Below, piece by piece: positions 11,237-20,436 of a DNA stretch of 57,652 nucleotides. How positions within the stretch are numbered: the first letter of the stretch is position 1; each line of letters opens with the position of its first letter. This DNA is from an uncultured Pelagibacteraceae bacterium (lineage in GTDB: Bacteria; Pseudomonadota; Alphaproteobacteria; Pelagibacterales; Pelagibacteraceae). Where the stretch lies: assembly GCA_902619595.1 (NCBI GenBank), contig CACNFE010000008.1:1-57652 (forward strand), given 5' to 3'. The translations under genes and the position numbers were made by a program. The notes below the pieces were generated by a model, which was not told the DNA's origin, made no database searches, and saw only the letters and a program-made list of their open reading frames with translations.

Positions 11237-11254
11237 AATTATTCCTTAAAAAAT

Positions 11255-11272
11255 TTTTAACAAATTTGTAAC
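11255..11272 (+). promoter_or_regulatory. Pho box upstream of plcP
   Basis: Two 7-mers in direct orientation at 11-bp spacing: TTTTAAC (11255-11261) and TTGTAAC (11266-11272). PhoB boxes are pairs of about CTGTAA(C/T)/CTGTCAT heptamers with this period. It lies 62 bases upstream of the plcP ATG in the divergent spacer with the lipid kinase. The same unit and period recur before pstS. Confidence 0.72.
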
Positions 11273-11334
11273 ATTTAAATGAAATAAGAAATACATGATT
11301 CGTGTTACAGTTGTATTAAATAAAAATTTTTTAT

Positions 11335-12147
11335 ATGCCTAAAATACTTAAATACAAAAGTATATTTATTTCTGATTTACACTTAGGTACTAAAGGCTGT
11401 CAGGCAAATAAAATTTTAGAGTTTTTTAAAAACTCAAGATCCGAAAATCTTTATCTAGTAGGAGACATTATCGATGTATGGGCAATGCAAAAAAGTTTTT
11501 TTTGGCCCCAAGAACATAATGATGTAATTCAAAAAATTTTAAGAAAAGCAAGACATGGTACCAGAGTTTTCTATATAATGGGTAATCATGATGAAATGTT
11601 TAGAAAATTTATTCCATTGCATTTTGGGGACATTCATATGGTTAATAGAGTTATTCATGAAACAAACACTGGGAAAAAATATTTAGTTGTTCATGGTGAT
11701 GCTTGGGATGGAGTAATGAAACATGCTAAATGGTTGTCTAAACTTGGATCAATAGCATATAATTTATTGTTACAATTTAATGTAATAATTAACTTTTTTA
11801 GAAGGTTAAGAGGAAAAGAATATTGGTCTCTTGCAAAATTTTTAAAGTATAAAGTCAAAAATGCAGTCAAATATATCGGTGAATATGAAAAGACTGTATC
11901 AGATTATGCAAAAACAAAAAAATTTGATGGAATAATTTGCGGCCACATTCATCACCCTGAGGATAGAGATTTTAATGGCATAAATTATTTAAATTGTGGA
12001 GATTGGGTTGAATCTTGCACTGCATTAGCTGAAAATTATGACGGTAGTTTTGAAATATTATATTGGGACAAAATAAGAGAAAAATTTATAGACGCTGAGA
12101 AAGCAATTAAACCAATTAAAACTGAAGAATTAAAAAAAGCCTCATAG
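11335..12147 (+). CDS. plcP: Phospholipase C-like metallophosphoesterase (lipid remodelling)
   Basis: Calcineurin-type metallophosphoesterase, 270 residues. Metal-binding motifs in order: SDLHLG (residues 13-18), GDIID (43-47), GNHDE (83-87), HGDAWD (about 121) and GHIHH (203-207). It resembles LpxH-family hydrolases, but its position with a downstream GT4 glycosyltransferase and the pst/pho genes matches PlcP, which in SAR11 and other marine bacteria removes phosphate headgroups from phospholipids under phosphate starvation to yield diacylglycerol. A Pho box precedes it. The agt ATG follows the stop by three bases. Confidence 0.85.
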   Translation: MPKILKYKSIFISDLHLGTKGCQANKILEFFKNSRSENLYLVGDIIDVWAMQKSFFWPQEHNDVIQKILRKARHGTRVFYIMGNHDEMFRKFIPLHFGDIHMVNRVIHETNTGKKYLVVHGDAWDGVMKHAKWLSKLGSIAYNLLLQFNVIINFFRRLRGKEYWSLAKFLKYKVKNAVKYIGEYEKTVSDYAKTKKFDGIICGHIHHPEDRDFNGINYLNCGDWVESCTALAENYDGSFEILYWDKIREKFIDAEKAIKPIKTEELKKAS

Positions 12148-12150
12148 TTA

Positions 12151-13158
12151 ATGAAAATTTTAATTGCTACAGATGCATACTTTCCACAAGTAAATGGCGT
12201 TGTTAGAACCCTTCATGAAACAGGTGAGATCTTAAAAAAACAAGGTCACAGTATAGAATATCTTACACCAGACTTATTTTTAACTTTCCCGATGCCAAAA
12301 TATAATGAAATTAGACTATCAATTAATGTTTGGCCTAGAGTCGGTAGTTTAATAAAAAAAATAAAACCTGATGCAATTCATATCGCTACCGAAGGTCCTA
12401 TTGGGACTATGACGAGAAGATATTGTTTAAAAAATAATCTAAAGTTTACTACCAGTTTTCATACGAGATTTGATAAATATATCAAACTATACTTTCCTAT
12501 TATACCTGCAAAATGGGCTGAAAAATTTCTAGCAAACTTTCATAACAAAGCTGAGAGAATTTTAGTAACAACAGAGTCTATGAGAAAAGAATTAATAGAT
12601 ATAGGTATAGACAATAATAAAATGATTACTTGGACAAGAGGAGGAAATCATGGAGCTTTTAAGAACCCTAAAAAAATTGATTTACCTCACAAAAGACCAA
12701 TTTGGATTTATGTTGGAAGAGTTGCAGTTGAGAAAAATATAAGAGCTTTTTTAGAATGTAATTTAGAAGGTACAAAAATAATAATAGGAAAAGGACCTGA
12801 TTTAAAAAAATTAAAAAAAGAATTTCCTAAAGATATTTTTTTAGGAGAAAAAACAAATGGCGAATTAGCATCACATTTTGCATCTTCCGATGTTTTTGTA
12901 TTCCCTAGTAAAACAGATACATTTGGAATTGTAGTTACTGAGGCTTTAAATTGCGGAACACCTGTTGCCGGGTATCCTGTCCCAGGTCCCAAAGATATAT
13001 TTGAAGGATCTAAAATAAATTGTTTAGATAATGATCTTAAAGTTTCAGCCCATAAAGCTTTAAAAGTTGATAGAAATGATTGTCTTGAATTTGCAAAAAA
13101 ATTCACTTGGGAAGAAACAGCAAAAATATTTTTTAATAATATTTCACCAAATCATTAG
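12151..13158 (+). CDS. agt: Glycosyltransferase group 4, probable diacylglycerol glycosyltransferase (Agt)
   Basis: GT-B fold glycosyltransferase, 335 residues. N-terminal IATDAYFPQVNGVVRTLHE and TSFHTRFDKY are typical of the SqdX/MgtA/Agt group; the C-terminal nucleotide-sugar domain has YVGRVAVEKNI and the EX7E-like block FPSKTDTFGIVVTEALNCGT. Three bases behind plcP, so co-transcribed and under the same Pho box. Known family role: transfers hexose or uronic acid to diacylglycerol, making phosphorus-free glycolipids. The sugar donor cannot be read from the sequence. No SqdB-type gene is present in the window, which argues against sulfolipid synthesis being encoded here. Confidence 0.85.
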   Translation: MKILIATDAYFPQVNGVVRTLHETGEILKKQGHSIEYLTPDLFLTFPMPKYNEIRLSINVWPRVGSLIKKIKPDAIHIATEGPIGTMTRRYCLKNNLKFTTSFHTRFDKYIKLYFPIIPAKWAEKFLANFHNKAERILVTTESMRKELIDIGIDNNKMITWTRGGNHGAFKNPKKIDLPHKRPIWIYVGRVAVEKNIRAFLECNLEGTKIIIGKGPDLKKLKKEFPKDIFLGEKTNGELASHFASSDVFVFPSKTDTFGIVVTEALNCGTPVAGYPVPGPKDIFEGSKINCLDNDLKVSAHKALKVDRNDCLEFAKKFTWEETAKIFFNNISPNH

Positions 13159-13222
13159 TTAATTATTTTTAATTTGTTTGCATTAAAAAGCGTAATGATG
13201 CAAAATTAACCAATCTAAATTT

Positions 13223-14368
13223 ATGGAATATTTTGTCATTCTACTTATAGTTGTTATAATTTATCTTCTCTATTTACTTAATCAAAAAAAAAATAAGTCA
13301 ATAAATACAGCTACAATAATCAATAAAAGAGAGGAAAAAACAAAAAGAGTAATTATTGATGAGCTTGAAGATCAGTTTTTTGCATTAAATAAATTTAACA
13401 TAATTAAGTATGCTAACCCAAGTGCATTAAAAAGATTTGGAAGTAGTTTAGTTGATAAAAACATATCTTCTGTAATTCGAAAGCCAGAATTAATAGAAAA
13501 TATTGAAAAAGCTATAATTGAAAATAAAACCAAAAACATTGATGTAGAAATAGACCTCCCATCATATCAATTTTATAAAATTTATATTATTCCTGGCCCA
13601 ACTCATTTATTTACTGAACCAGATTCTGTTGTGTTATTTTTAAAAGATTTTACTGAAATTACAAAAGCACAAAAATTTAAAACTGATTTTGTAGCCAATG
13701 TAAGTCACGAATTAAGAACACCCTTGATGGCTATCAAAGGATCTTTAGAAACTATTGAAGGCCCGGCGGCAGCGGACGATAAAGCTAAAAAAAAATTTAT
13801 GAAAATAATAACTGAACAATCAAATAGAATGGAAAATTTAATTAATGATCTTTTAATACTCACAAGAATTGAATTAGAAGAACATATAAGGCCAAACTCT
13901 TTAGTTAACATAAATGACCTTTTCAAAACAATTATTAGTAATTTTGAGATTATTTTAAAAAAAAAGAAATTAAACATTAATTTATCACTCGCAAATCCAA
14001 CAATTGTTATTGGAGATGAAAAAAAATTACAAACTGTTTTTTCAAATCTTTTAGACAATGCAATTAAGTATTCAAACGAAAACAAGTCTATTTTTATATC
14101 AAGCAAAATTAGCGACGGTAAATTGTTAGAAAAAAATTTTATGATCAGTATTAAAGACGAAGGTGTTGGCATTCCTCAAAGATATATTTCTAGAATTACA
14201 GAAAGATTTTTTAGAGTAGATCTTGAACAAAGTAACAAGGTTGGTGGAACCGGTTTAGGATTAGCTATTGTTAAACATATAATTACTCAACATCGTGGAC
14301 ACTATGAGATTCTAAGTGAGGAAAACCAAGGAACTGAAATTCAAATTTATTTACCAGCGAAAACTTAA
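13223..14368 (+). CDS. phoR: Phosphate-regulon sensor histidine kinase PhoR
   Basis: Membrane-anchored sensor kinase, 381 residues. One N-terminal span (about residues 3-20), a PAS-like segment (about 45-140), HisKA with phospho-acceptor His162 in VSHELRTPL, and HATPase with N box NLLDNAIKYS, G1 DEGVGIP and G2 GGTGLGLAIVKH. The single membrane helix and absence of a periplasmic sensor domain fit PhoR, which senses phosphate via PstSCAB-PhoU. Its partner phoB lies 6 kb downstream, separated by pstS-phoU, the usual alphaproteobacterial arrangement. Confidence 0.92.
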   Translation: MEYFVILLIVVIIYLLYLLNQKKNKSINTATIINKREEKTKRVIIDELEDQFFALNKFNIIKYANPSALKRFGSSLVDKNISSVIRKPELIENIEKAIIENKTKNIDVEIDLPSYQFYKIYIIPGPTHLFTEPDSVVLFLKDFTEITKAQKFKTDFVANVSHELRTPLMAIKGSLETIEGPAAADDKAKKKFMKIITEQSNRMENLINDLLILTRIELEEHIRPNSLVNINDLFKTIISNFEIILKKKKLNINLSLANPTIVIGDEKKLQTVFSNLLDNAIKYSNENKSIFISSKISDGKLLEKNFMISIKDEGVGIPQRYISRITERFFRVDLEQSNKVGGTGLGLAIVKHIITQHRGHYEILSEENQGTEIQIYLPAKT

Positions 14369-14385
14369 ATTTAAAAAATATTATA

Positions 14386-14425
14386 TTGTAATAGTTTTAG
14401 AAGGTTTTTTTAACAATTCTTTACT
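14386..14425 (+). promoter_or_regulatory. Possible weak Pho box upstream of the unknown secreted protein
   Basis: Heptamers in phase at 11 or 22 bp: TTGTAAT (14386-14392), TTTTAAC (14408-14414) and CTTTACT (14419-14425). The unit at 14397 (TTAGAAG) does not match, so this is weaker than the pstS box. It sits 33 bases before the ATG of the secreted protein at 14459. Confidence 0.4.
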
Positions 14426-14458
14426 TGATTTATGTTAATCTTTTAATTAATTTTTTAT

Positions 14459-15067
14459 ATGGTTAAAATATTCAAAAATATTTTGATTTTTGCTTTTTTA
14501 TTAAGCTCTATAACAACAAGTGTTTTTTCTAAAGATATCACAACATTATTAAGAAATCAGCAACTTACAGTTTTTGATATTGGAATTTTTAGATTAGAAG
14601 CAGATTTGAAAACTTCATATCCTTCTATTAAAGATCATTTAGAAGTTACTGAAGCTGAATTTTATACAGACGTAGTTACCTCGTATTCTAAAAATTCAAT
14701 TGATTTAATTGTTTCTGTTCCTATGAATAGAAATCTCAAGAAGGAAAATTATTTTTCAGATTCTTTAAGATGTAGAAATATTTTTAGTTCTGTTAGAGAT
14801 TTTTTATTGAGAAATGAAAATTTGAGTAATTACAGATATTCTATGGCTACAAGTTATTTAACCTCTATATTTTCAACACCAAGTTCATGGCCTAGCTGGA
14901 GATATGATGAAGATATTAGAGAGGAATTAGTAAAATTGGTAAAACTTGAAGTAACTTTACGTCCAAGCAAAGAACTTGCTCTCAGTGAACAGGTAAACCC
15001 CGTGTCATGTATGGGTGGCCTAGAAACTGATGTTGAAAAGATAATTATATCCAAAAAATACAACTAA
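14459..15067 (+). CDS. Secreted protein of unknown function in the phosphate island
   Basis: Not recognised. 202 residues with a convincing signal peptide (IFKNILIFAFLLSSITTSVFS, residues about 4-24, cleavage near FSKD). The mature part is mixed alpha/beta in look, with two cysteines (SLRCRN and PVSCMGG) that could form a disulfide in the periplasm, and the acidic/aromatic block PSSWPSWRYDEDIREEL. No lipobox, no membrane helix later. It lies between phoR and pstS, has a weak Pho-like box, and is followed by the pstS Pho box, so a role in phosphate starvation is likely by context only. Confidence 0.75.
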   Translation: MVKIFKNILIFAFLLSSITTSVFSKDITTLLRNQQLTVFDIGIFRLEADLKTSYPSIKDHLEVTEAEFYTDVVTSYSKNSIDLIVSVPMNRNLKKENYFSDSLRCRNIFSSVRDFLLRNENLSNYRYSMATSYLTSIFSTPSSWPSWRYDEDIREELVKLVKLEVTLRPSKELALSEQVNPVSCMGGLETDVEKIIISKKYN

Positions 15068-15100
15068 ATGTTTTATTAGATTACAACTATAAAGTTACCT

Positions 15101-15129
15101 TTTTAACAAAAGTGTAACAATTTTGTAAT
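15101..15129 (+). promoter_or_regulatory. Three-unit Pho box upstream of pstS
   Basis: Three direct heptamers at exact 11-bp steps: TTTTAAC (15101-15107), GTGTAAC (15112-15118) and TTGTAAT (15123-15129). They precede the pstS start by 70 bases. The unit and period match PhoB boxes, and this is the expected anchor gene of the regulon, so it gives the reference pattern for the other boxes in this window. Confidence 0.85.
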
Positions 15130-15199
15130 AATAAAGATTCAATGAATTTATACGAGTCAATCATCTTTTAATTAATAAATAATGAAAGGATTAAAGATA

Positions 15200-16231
15200 A
15201 TGAAAAAACTAACTATAATAATTGCTTCATTAGTTGCTTTATCAATAGCAACTGTTGCTCAAGCAAGAGATCAAATTAAGATAGTTGGTTCTTCTACAGT
15301 ATTCCCTTATGCAACAGTTGTTGCTGAAAGATTTGGTGGTTCAGGATTTAAAACTCCTGTAATCGAGTCTACTGGTACTGGTGGTGGAGCTAAACTATTT
15401 TGTGCTGGTGTAGGTGAACAACATCCAGATATAACAAACGCATCAAGAGCTATGAAAGATAAAGAAAAAGCTCTTTGTAAGAAAAATGGTGTAAATGAAA
15501 TCGTTGAAATCGTAATTGGAAACGACGGAATCACATTAGCTTACAGTAAAGATGCAAAACCAGTAAACTTTACAAAAGAACAATTATACTTAGCGCTAGC
15601 CGCTCATACAGTTGTTGATGGTAAATTAGTTCCAAATATTTATAAAACTTGGGATCAAATTGACCCTAGTTTACCAAAACAAAAAATTTCAGTGATGATT
15701 CCACCAGGAACATCAGGAACTAGAGATGCTTGGAATTCTTTAGTAATGAAAAAAGGTATGACTAAAGAAGCTAAAGCTCTTTATAAAGCTGGTTTTGAAG
15801 CTGGAAATAAAAAATACAAAAAACCTCAAAAACTTTACAGAGAAGATGGTGCTGCTATTGAAGTTGGAGAAAACGATAGTTTAATCATCCAAAAGTTAAC
15901 TCAAGATAAAGAAATGTTTGGTTTCTTTGGCTTCAGTTATTTCCTAGCTGCAAAAGATAAATTACAAGCAGCAAGTATTGATGGTGGACAACCATCATTG
16001 AAGTCTATTCAAGACTACAGTTATGCTGTTGCCAGACCTTTATTCTTTTACGTGAAAAAAGCTCACGTTGGAGTAATTCCAGGCTTACATGAGTTTGTGA
16101 AAGAATTCACAACTAAGAAAGCTATAGGAAAAGGTGGTTATCTAGCAGACATTGGTTTGGTGCCATTAGACTCTAAGTTGTATAAAACAACTAGAACTAA
16201 TGCTACGAAGCTAGTTGCTATGGGTAATTAA
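15200..16231 (+). CDS. pstS: Phosphate ABC transporter, periplasmic phosphate-binding protein
   Basis: High-affinity phosphate-binding protein. Start chosen at ATG 15200, because AAGGA at 15186-15190 is 9 bases upstream and the protein then begins with a clean signal peptide (KKLTIIIASLVALSIATVAQA); the ATG at 15182 would add MKGLKI. 343 residues. Phosphate-binding signatures: IVGSSTVFPYATVVAE, ESTGTGGGAKLFC, ASRAMKDKE, and the loop PPGTSGTRDAWNSLV. Preceded by a three-unit Pho box and followed by a strong terminator. Confidence 0.95.
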   Translation: MKKLTIIIASLVALSIATVAQARDQIKIVGSSTVFPYATVVAERFGGSGFKTPVIESTGTGGGAKLFCAGVGEQHPDITNASRAMKDKEKALCKKNGVNEIVEIVIGNDGITLAYSKDAKPVNFTKEQLYLALAAHTVVDGKLVPNIYKTWDQIDPSLPKQKISVMIPPGTSGTRDAWNSLVMKKGMTKEAKALYKAGFEAGNKKYKKPQKLYREDGAAIEVGENDSLIIQKLTQDKEMFGFFGFSYFLAAKDKLQAASIDGGQPSLKSIQDYSYAVARPLFFYVKKAHVGVIPGLHEFVKEFTTKKAIGKGGYLADIGLVPLDSKLYKTTRTNATKLVAMGN

Positions 16232-16254
16232 TTGTTTCTCAGTTAACAAATGAT

Positions 16255-16287
16255 TAAAAAGGGGGTCTTTTTAGACCCCTTTTTTTT
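16255..16287 (+). terminator. Hairpin terminator/attenuator between pstS and pstC
   Basis: GGGGTCT (16262-16268) and AGACCCC (16273-16279) around a TTTT loop, flanked by five A before and a run of T after. Strong intrinsic terminator. pstC starts 36 bases later with its own good ribosome site, so leakage probably sets a high PstS to PstCAB ratio, as with aapJ. Confidence 0.92.
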
Positions 16288-16322
16288 CAAATAATAGTAA
16301 AGTCCCAATAAAGGAGATTCTT

Positions 16323-17708
16323 TTGAACTTAATATTGTTTACATTTATTGTTCTTCTAGGTTTCACAAGCTATTATTTTGGACGCAAAAAAGCATATACA
16401 ATTCAATCTTCAAATAAAAGATTAACTGCATTACCACAATTTTATGGTTATTATCTTGCAATTTGGTGCGCAATACCAGCCTTTATAATTTTTTCTTTAT
16501 GGGCAATTTTTGAGCCTACAATTGTAAAGTTATTAGTCTTAAGCGATTATTCAAATCAAGGTTATCTTGATGATGAATTAAATTTAATATACGAAAAAAC
16601 AAAATCATTGTCGCGAGGACAATTTACCGGAGAAATTACACCTTTTATTGAGTCTTCAGCAGAAAAATATTTAAGTCTTCGATCAATAGCTCAAAGTTCA
16701 AAAGCTGTTATAGTATTATCTATAATCATTGCTTCAGTTGCTTATGCGTATAAAAGAATTTCATCTAATTCTAGAACAAGAGAACCAGTTGAAAAATTTT
16801 TGAATGCAGTTTTATTTACAGCCTCTTTAGCTGCAATATTAACTACTGTTGGAATAGTTTTTTCACTTATATTTCAAACTATAGATTTTTTTAAAGTAAT
16901 TCCATTATTTGATTTTGTCTTTGGAACTCATTGGTATCCAGCAAAAGCTTTTGTAAGAGATTCTTCTGAGGCTTTAGATCCATCAATGTATTCAGATACT
17001 TTTGGAGCGGTCCCTATTTTTGCAGGTACTTTTTTTATTGCATTTATTGCTATGTGCGTTGCTATCCCAATTGGATTAATGAGTGGAATTTATTTAGCTG
17101 AATATGCATCTAGCAAAGTTAGACAATATGCAAAACCTTTAATTGAAATTTTAGCTGGTATACCAACAGTTGTTTATGGTTTTTTTGCTGCCCTAACAGT
17201 TGGACCATTTTTGAAAGAATTAGGAACCTCAATGGGTCTTGAAGTTTCAGCTGAAAGTGCTTTAGCAGCAGGAGGGGTAATGGGTATTATGATCATACCA
17301 TTTATTTCAAGTTTAAGTGACGATGTAATTACAAGTGTGCCTCAAAGTTTAAGAGATGGAAGTTACGCTATGGGAGCGACTAAATCAGAAACAATTAAGA
17401 GAGTTATTTTTCCCGCAGCTTTGCCCGGGATAGTTGGATCTATTTTACTTGGCGTTTCAAGAGCTATTGGAGAAACAATGATAGTTGTTATGGCCTCGGG
17501 TTTAGCTGCTAACTTAACTTTAAATCCATTAGAATCTACTTCAACAATTACAGCGCAAATTGTGGTAATTTTAATTGGAGACCAAGCTTTTGGCGACCCA
17601 AAAACGCAAGCCGCTTTTGCTTTAGGTATGTCATTATTTCTAGTAACGCTTTGTTTAAATATCGTGGCCTTAAGAGTAGTTAAAAAATATAGAGAGAAAT
17701 ATGAATAA
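16323..17708 (+). CDS. pstC: Phosphate ABC transporter, permease PstC
   Basis: Inner-membrane phosphate permease, 461 residues, about 150 longer than E. coli PstC because of an extended N-terminal region with extra membrane spans (about residues 2-17, 37-60, 120-142), a form common in alphaproteobacteria. Core motifs: IPTVVYGFFAALTVGP and the EAA loop SLRDGSYAMGATKSETIKRV, then SRAIGETMIVVMASG. Translation starts at TTG 16323, supported by AAGGAG at 16311-16316 with a 6-base gap. Overlaps pstA by 8 bases. Confidence 0.93.
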   Translation: MNLILFTFIVLLGFTSYYFGRKKAYTIQSSNKRLTALPQFYGYYLAIWCAIPAFIIFSLWAIFEPTIVKLLVLSDYSNQGYLDDELNLIYEKTKSLSRGQFTGEITPFIESSAEKYLSLRSIAQSSKAVIVLSIIIASVAYAYKRISSNSRTREPVEKFLNAVLFTASLAAILTTVGIVFSLIFQTIDFFKVIPLFDFVFGTHWYPAKAFVRDSSEALDPSMYSDTFGAVPIFAGTFFIAFIAMCVAIPIGLMSGIYLAEYASSKVRQYAKPLIEILAGIPTVVYGFFAALTVGPFLKELGTSMGLEVSAESALAAGGVMGIMIIPFISSLSDDVITSVPQSLRDGSYAMGATKSETIKRVIFPAALPGIVGSILLGVSRAIGETMIVVMASGLAANLTLNPLESTSTITAQIVVILIGDQAFGDPKTQAAFALGMSLFLVTLCLNIVALRVVKKYREKYE

Positions 17709-18969
17709 AAGTAAAGAACAATTATTAAATAAAAGATACAAAGCTGAACAGAGATTTCGCTTATACGGTCTGAGTGCAATTTTTATGGCACTTTTATTTT
17801 TAACAATCTTTATTTTTAAAATTTTTTCAACTGGCTATTCTGCTTTTCAAAAAACGTGGCTCATTGTTCCAGTAACTTTTGATGCTGAATTAATGATGTT
17901 AGAACAAAATCCTTCTAATGAGGATTTACAGGATGCTGATTATTACGATATAGCATTAAAATCAATGGCTGACCTAGATCCAAATGCCAATGAAGATCAA
18001 GAAAATGAATTGAAGAGAATGGTGTCTTATTTTTTTGAAAAAGAAATTAAAAATGAACTTCTAAATAACCCTGGTTTAATAGGAAAAACAAAAGAAGTTT
18101 ATCTAACCGCTTCAGATGATTTAGATCAAGTCTTTAAAGGAAATTATCCAAGAGATTTACCGGAAGATCAAAGAAGGGTAAGCGATTATCAATTAAAAAT
18201 TTTCGATCAACTTGTTGCAAAAGGCAAAGTTGAAAGTAAATTTAATATCAGTTTTTTTACATATGCTGACTCTAGAGAACCAGAACTTGCTGGTATAGCT
18301 AGTTCATTTATGGGCTCAATTTTTTCTATACTTGTATGCTTAATGATAGCTTTTCCTGTGGCGGTGCTTGCAGCAATTTATCTTGAAGAGTTTGCACCTA
18401 AAAATAGATTTACTGATTTTATTGAAGTAAATATAAATAACTTGGCTGCAGTACCATCTATTGTCTTTGGGTTACTCGGATTAGGTGTTTTATTGGCTAT
18501 ATTTCACCTTCCTAGGTCTACCCCTTTAGTTGGAGGTATCACTTTATCATTGATGACTTTACCAACAATAATTATAGCTGCGAGGGCATCTTTAAAAGCG
18601 GTTCCTCCAAGTATAAGAGAGGCAGCACTTGCTATGGGCGCAAGTCGAATGCAAACCACAATGCATCATACCGTTCCTCTTTCAATGCCTGGGACTTTAT
18701 CAGGTACAATAATTGGTTTAGCTCAAGCTTTAGGAGAAACTGCACCCCTAATTTTAATTGGAATGGTTGCTTTTGTTAACACGATACCTGGGTCACCAAT
18801 GGATCCTGCAGCAAGTTTACCAGTTCAAATCTATATTTGGGCTGAAAGTGCTGAGAGAGGATTTGTTGAAAAAGTCTCGGCATGTATAATGGTTTTACTT
18901 GGTTTTTTAATAATAATGAATTTATTTGCCCAAATAATTAGACATAAGTTTGAAAAAAAATGGAGTTAA
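17701..18969 (+). CDS. pstA: Phosphate ABC transporter, permease PstA
   Basis: Second phosphate permease, 422 residues. After a first span (about residues 23-45) comes a long acidic periplasmic insertion (about residues 60-185; [12 protein letters not shown]), typical of alphaproteobacterial PstA. The membrane core follows, with [15 protein letters not shown], the EAA loop [20 protein letters not shown] and [16 protein letters not shown]. Its stop lies just inside the upstream sequence of pstB. Confidence 0.93.
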   Translation: MNKSKEQLLNKRYKAEQRFRLYGLSAIFMALLFLTIFIFKIFSTGYSAFQKTWLIVPVTFDAELMMLEQNPSNEDLQDADYYDIALKSMADLDPNANEDQENELKRMVSYFFEKEIKNELLNNPGLIGKTKEVYLTASDDLDQVFKGNYPRDLPEDQRRVSDYQLKIFDQLVAKGKVESKFNISFFTYADSREPELAGIASSFMGSIFSILVCLMIAFPVAVLAAIYLEEFAPKNRFTDFIEVNINNLAAVPSIVFGLLGLGVLLAIFHLPRSTPLVGGITLSLMTLPTIIIAARASLKAVPPSIREAALAMGASRMQTTMHHTVPLSMPGTLSGTIIGLAQALGETAPLILIGMVAFVNTIPGSPMDPAASLPVQIYIWAESAERGFVEKVSACIMVLLGFLIIMNLFAQIIRHKFEKKWS

Positions 18970-18970
18970 A

Positions 18971-19726
18971 ATGATAAAGATTAAAGCAAAAAATGTAGAT
19001 GTTTTTTATGGAAAAAAACAGGCCCTCTATAATATAGGTTTAGATATTGAAGAAAACCAAGTAACTGCATTAATTGGTCCATCTGGTTGTGGTAAATCAA
19101 CTTTTCTTAGATGTCTTAATAGAATGAATGATGTAATTGATATCTGTAGTGTTAAAGGAGAAATTTTAATTAATGACTTTAATATAAATGATAAAAGTTG
19201 CGATGTAGTAAGACTTAGAGAAAAAATTGGTATGGTTTTTCAAAAACCTAATCCTTTCCCAAAAACTGTATATGAAAATATATCATACGGCCCAACAATT
19301 CACGGTATGGCTCAATCAAAGCAAGAAATGGATGAAATTGTTGAAACTAGCTTAAAAAAGGCTGCACTATGGGAAGAGGTAAAAGATAGGTTACATGAAC
19401 CTGGAACTGGTTTATCTGGAGGACAACAACAAAGACTTTGTATTGCTAGAGCAATTTCCGTAAGACCAGAAGTTATATTAATGGATGAGCCTTGTTCAGC
19501 ATTAGATCCAATAGCAACAGCACAAATTGAAGAATTGATTGATGAGTTAAAAAAGGAGCATACAATAATAATTGTAACTCATTCTATGGCTCAAGCTGCA
19601 CGTGTCTCTCAAAATACAGGTTTTTTTCACCTAGGACATTTGATTGAACATGGATCAACTGATAAGATATTTAAGAATCCTGATAACACAAAAACACAGG
19701 ATTATATAACCGGGAGGTTTGGATAA
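18971..19726 (+). CDS. pstB: Phosphate ABC transporter, ATP-binding protein PstB
   Basis: ATPase of the phosphate importer, 251 residues. Walker [10 protein letters not shown] (36-44), Q-loop FQKPNPFP, signature [14 protein letters not shown], Walker [14 protein letters not shown], and the PstB-specific ending DYITGRFG. An in-frame ATG at 18950 lies inside pstA and would add seven residues; ATG 18971 has a GGAG site (18962-18965) and gives the family N-terminus, so it is preferred. It overlaps phoU by one base (TAATG). Confidence 0.95.
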   Translation: MIKIKAKNVDVFYGKKQALYNIGLDIEENQVTALIGPSGCGKSTFLRCLNRMNDVIDICSVKGEILINDFNINDKSCDVVRLREKIGMVFQKPNPFPKTVYENISYGPTIHGMAQSKQEMDEIVETSLKKAALWEEVKDRLHEPGTGLSGGQQQRLCIARAISVRPEVILMDEPCSALDPIATAQIEELIDELKKEHTIIIVTHSMAQAARVSQNTGFFHLGHLIEHGSTDKIFKNPDNTKTQDYITGRFG

Positions 19727-20433
19727 TGGGTGAAGCGCCACATACAGTTAAATCTTACGAAGAAGAACTCAAAAATCTTAATGCGAATATAATTAAAATG
19801 GGAAGTGCGTGTGAGGATGCTTTAGGTAAAGCTATTCAAGCCATTACAACAAGAAATAGCGATATTGCAGAAACTGTAATTCAAGACGATGAAAAAATAG
19901 ATAAATTTGAGACTTTAGTTGAACAGCAAGTTGTAAATTTAATTGCATTGAGACAACCTATGGCAATTGATTTAAGAGAGACTGTAACGGCTCTGAAAAT
20001 GTCTTCGGATTTAGAGAGAATAGGTGATTTAGCAAAAAATATATCCAAGAGAACACTTTTGCTTAATGAAAATCTTCCAAAGAATTTGGTAGATGCATTA
20101 AATAGAGTATCTACTAGTGTTCAAAAACAATTAAAATCAACATTAGACGCTTATCTAGAAAGATCTGCGTCAATGGCAGTAAATGTTTGGGAAAGTGACG
20201 AGCAAATAGATGATCTAACAAATCTTTGTATGCAAGAAGTTATAAAATATCTTAAAGAAAATGAAAAAAATTTAGAGGATGGAACTCACTTGTTGTTTGT
20301 GACCAAAAACGTTGAGCGTATTGGTGATCATACTACAAATGTTGCAGAACAAATTTATTATTTAGTTAAAGGTGAATATTTAGAAGGTGAAAGACCTAAG
20401 GGCACAGAGCCAATTGTAACTGGAGAAAAATGA
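19726..20433 (+). CDS. phoU: Phosphate signalling regulator PhoU
   Basis: All-helical protein of two three-helix bundles, 235 residues, that couples PstSCAB activity to PhoR and restrains phosphate uptake. The repeated metal-binding motifs are visible as DLRETVTALKMSSDLERIGDLAKNI-like sequence (about residues 86-110) and NVERIGDHTTNVAEQI (about 201-216). Between pstB and phoB, translationally coupled to pstB. Confidence 0.94.
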   Translation: MGEAPHTVKSYEEELKNLNANIIKMGSACEDALGKAIQAITTRNSDIAETVIQDDEKIDKFETLVEQQVVNLIALRQPMAIDLRETVTALKMSSDLERIGDLAKNISKRTLLLNENLPKNLVDALNRVSTSVQKQLKSTLDAYLERSASMAVNVWESDEQIDDLTNLCMQEVIKYLKENEKNLEDGTHLLFVTKNVERIGDHTTNVAEQIYYLVKGEYLEGERPKGTEPIVTGEK

Positions 20434-20436
20434 TTT

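Noticed and set aside
13177-13204. Inverted repeat TTTGCAT / ATGCAAA before phoR as terminator or operator
   Set aside because: Only 7 bp with a 14-base gap and no T-run; not distinguishable from chance in this AT-rich DNA.
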